Below, piece after piece: positions 14,155 through 14,247 of a stretch of 14,247 nucleotides of DNA (its first letter is position 1; each line of letters begins with the position of its first letter). The position numbers were made by a program, and so were the translations under genes. The notes under the pieces are model-generated. The model was not told the DNA's origin. It made no database searches and saw nothing but the letters and a program-made list of their open reading frames with translations. Source of the DNA: Shewanella sp. (GTDB lineage: Bacteria > Pseudomonadota > Gammaproteobacteria > Enterobacterales > Shewanellaceae); assembly GCA_004195335.1 (NCBI GenBank), contig SDWK01000422.1, positions 1 to 14,247 of the forward strand. The letters run 5' to 3'.

Positions 14155-14209
14155 GATTATAGGCATGCATTATGACCTAGCGGTAAGTTCAGTGAAGCGC
14201 AACGAATAA

Positions 14210-14243
14210 AAAAGCCTGACTTTAATATTAAAGTCAGGCTTTT
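14210..14243. terminator. Intrinsic terminator at the window end
   Basis: AAAAGCCTGAC and GTCAGGCTTTT form a perfect hairpin around TTTAATATTAAA, itself self-complementary, making 14210-14243 a 34-bp palindrome. It can work in either direction and probably ends the LysR transcript from the left and a convergent gene beyond the window. Confidence 0.85.
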
Positions 14244-14247
14244 AGGT

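Overview
The window looks like chromosomal DNA of a marine gammaproteobacterium, most likely Shewanella or a close relative. This is inferred from protein families and overall character: a Shewanella-like D-Ala-D-Ala ligase, a NupC transporter, a hydrogenase maturation gene, and an intergenic palindrome with a TATACC(N)4GGTATA core. No rRNA, tRNA, CRISPR array or insertion sequence was found.

Layout. (1) 1-648: about 300 bp without a gene, containing a palindromic repeat, then a stand-alone hypA (nickel insertion for [NiFe] hydrogenase) on the + strand. (2) 760-6458: a block read entirely on the - strand. In transcription order it holds a MarR regulator, a HlyD-type adaptor, a DUF2955 inner-membrane protein (together a probable two-part efflux pump), a small His-rich exported protein, a HupE/UreJ-type membrane protein (candidate nickel/cobalt permease), a single-span membrane-anchored protein ending near a terminator, and last a small Cys-cluster (YkgJ-type) protein. 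The marR promoter has a consensus -10 box and two matching dyads that overlap the promoter, so the regulator very probably represses itself and the pump. (3) 6726-9046: ddl (+) and nupC (-) converge on a shared bidirectional terminator. (4) 9264-10202: a LysR regulator with a T-N11-A dyad upstream. (5) 10341-14112: two overlapping genes for periplasmic binding proteins, one clearly of the glycerol-ABC (GlpV-like) type, divergent from a second LysR gene. No permease or ATPase gene is present for either binding protein. A 30-bp CTAG-rich palindrome and a strong terminator close the window.

Most worth following up: the MarR-controlled membrane/metal block with its structured elements (a 61-nt branched, GNRA-capped fold upstream of the DUF2955 gene; a 14-bp palindrome plus 20-bp direct repeats upstream of the HupE gene; 12-bp repeats and a short upstream ORF before the anchor protein), and the orphan pair of binding proteins opposite a LysR regulator. 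All functions come from reading motifs by eye; no database search was run.
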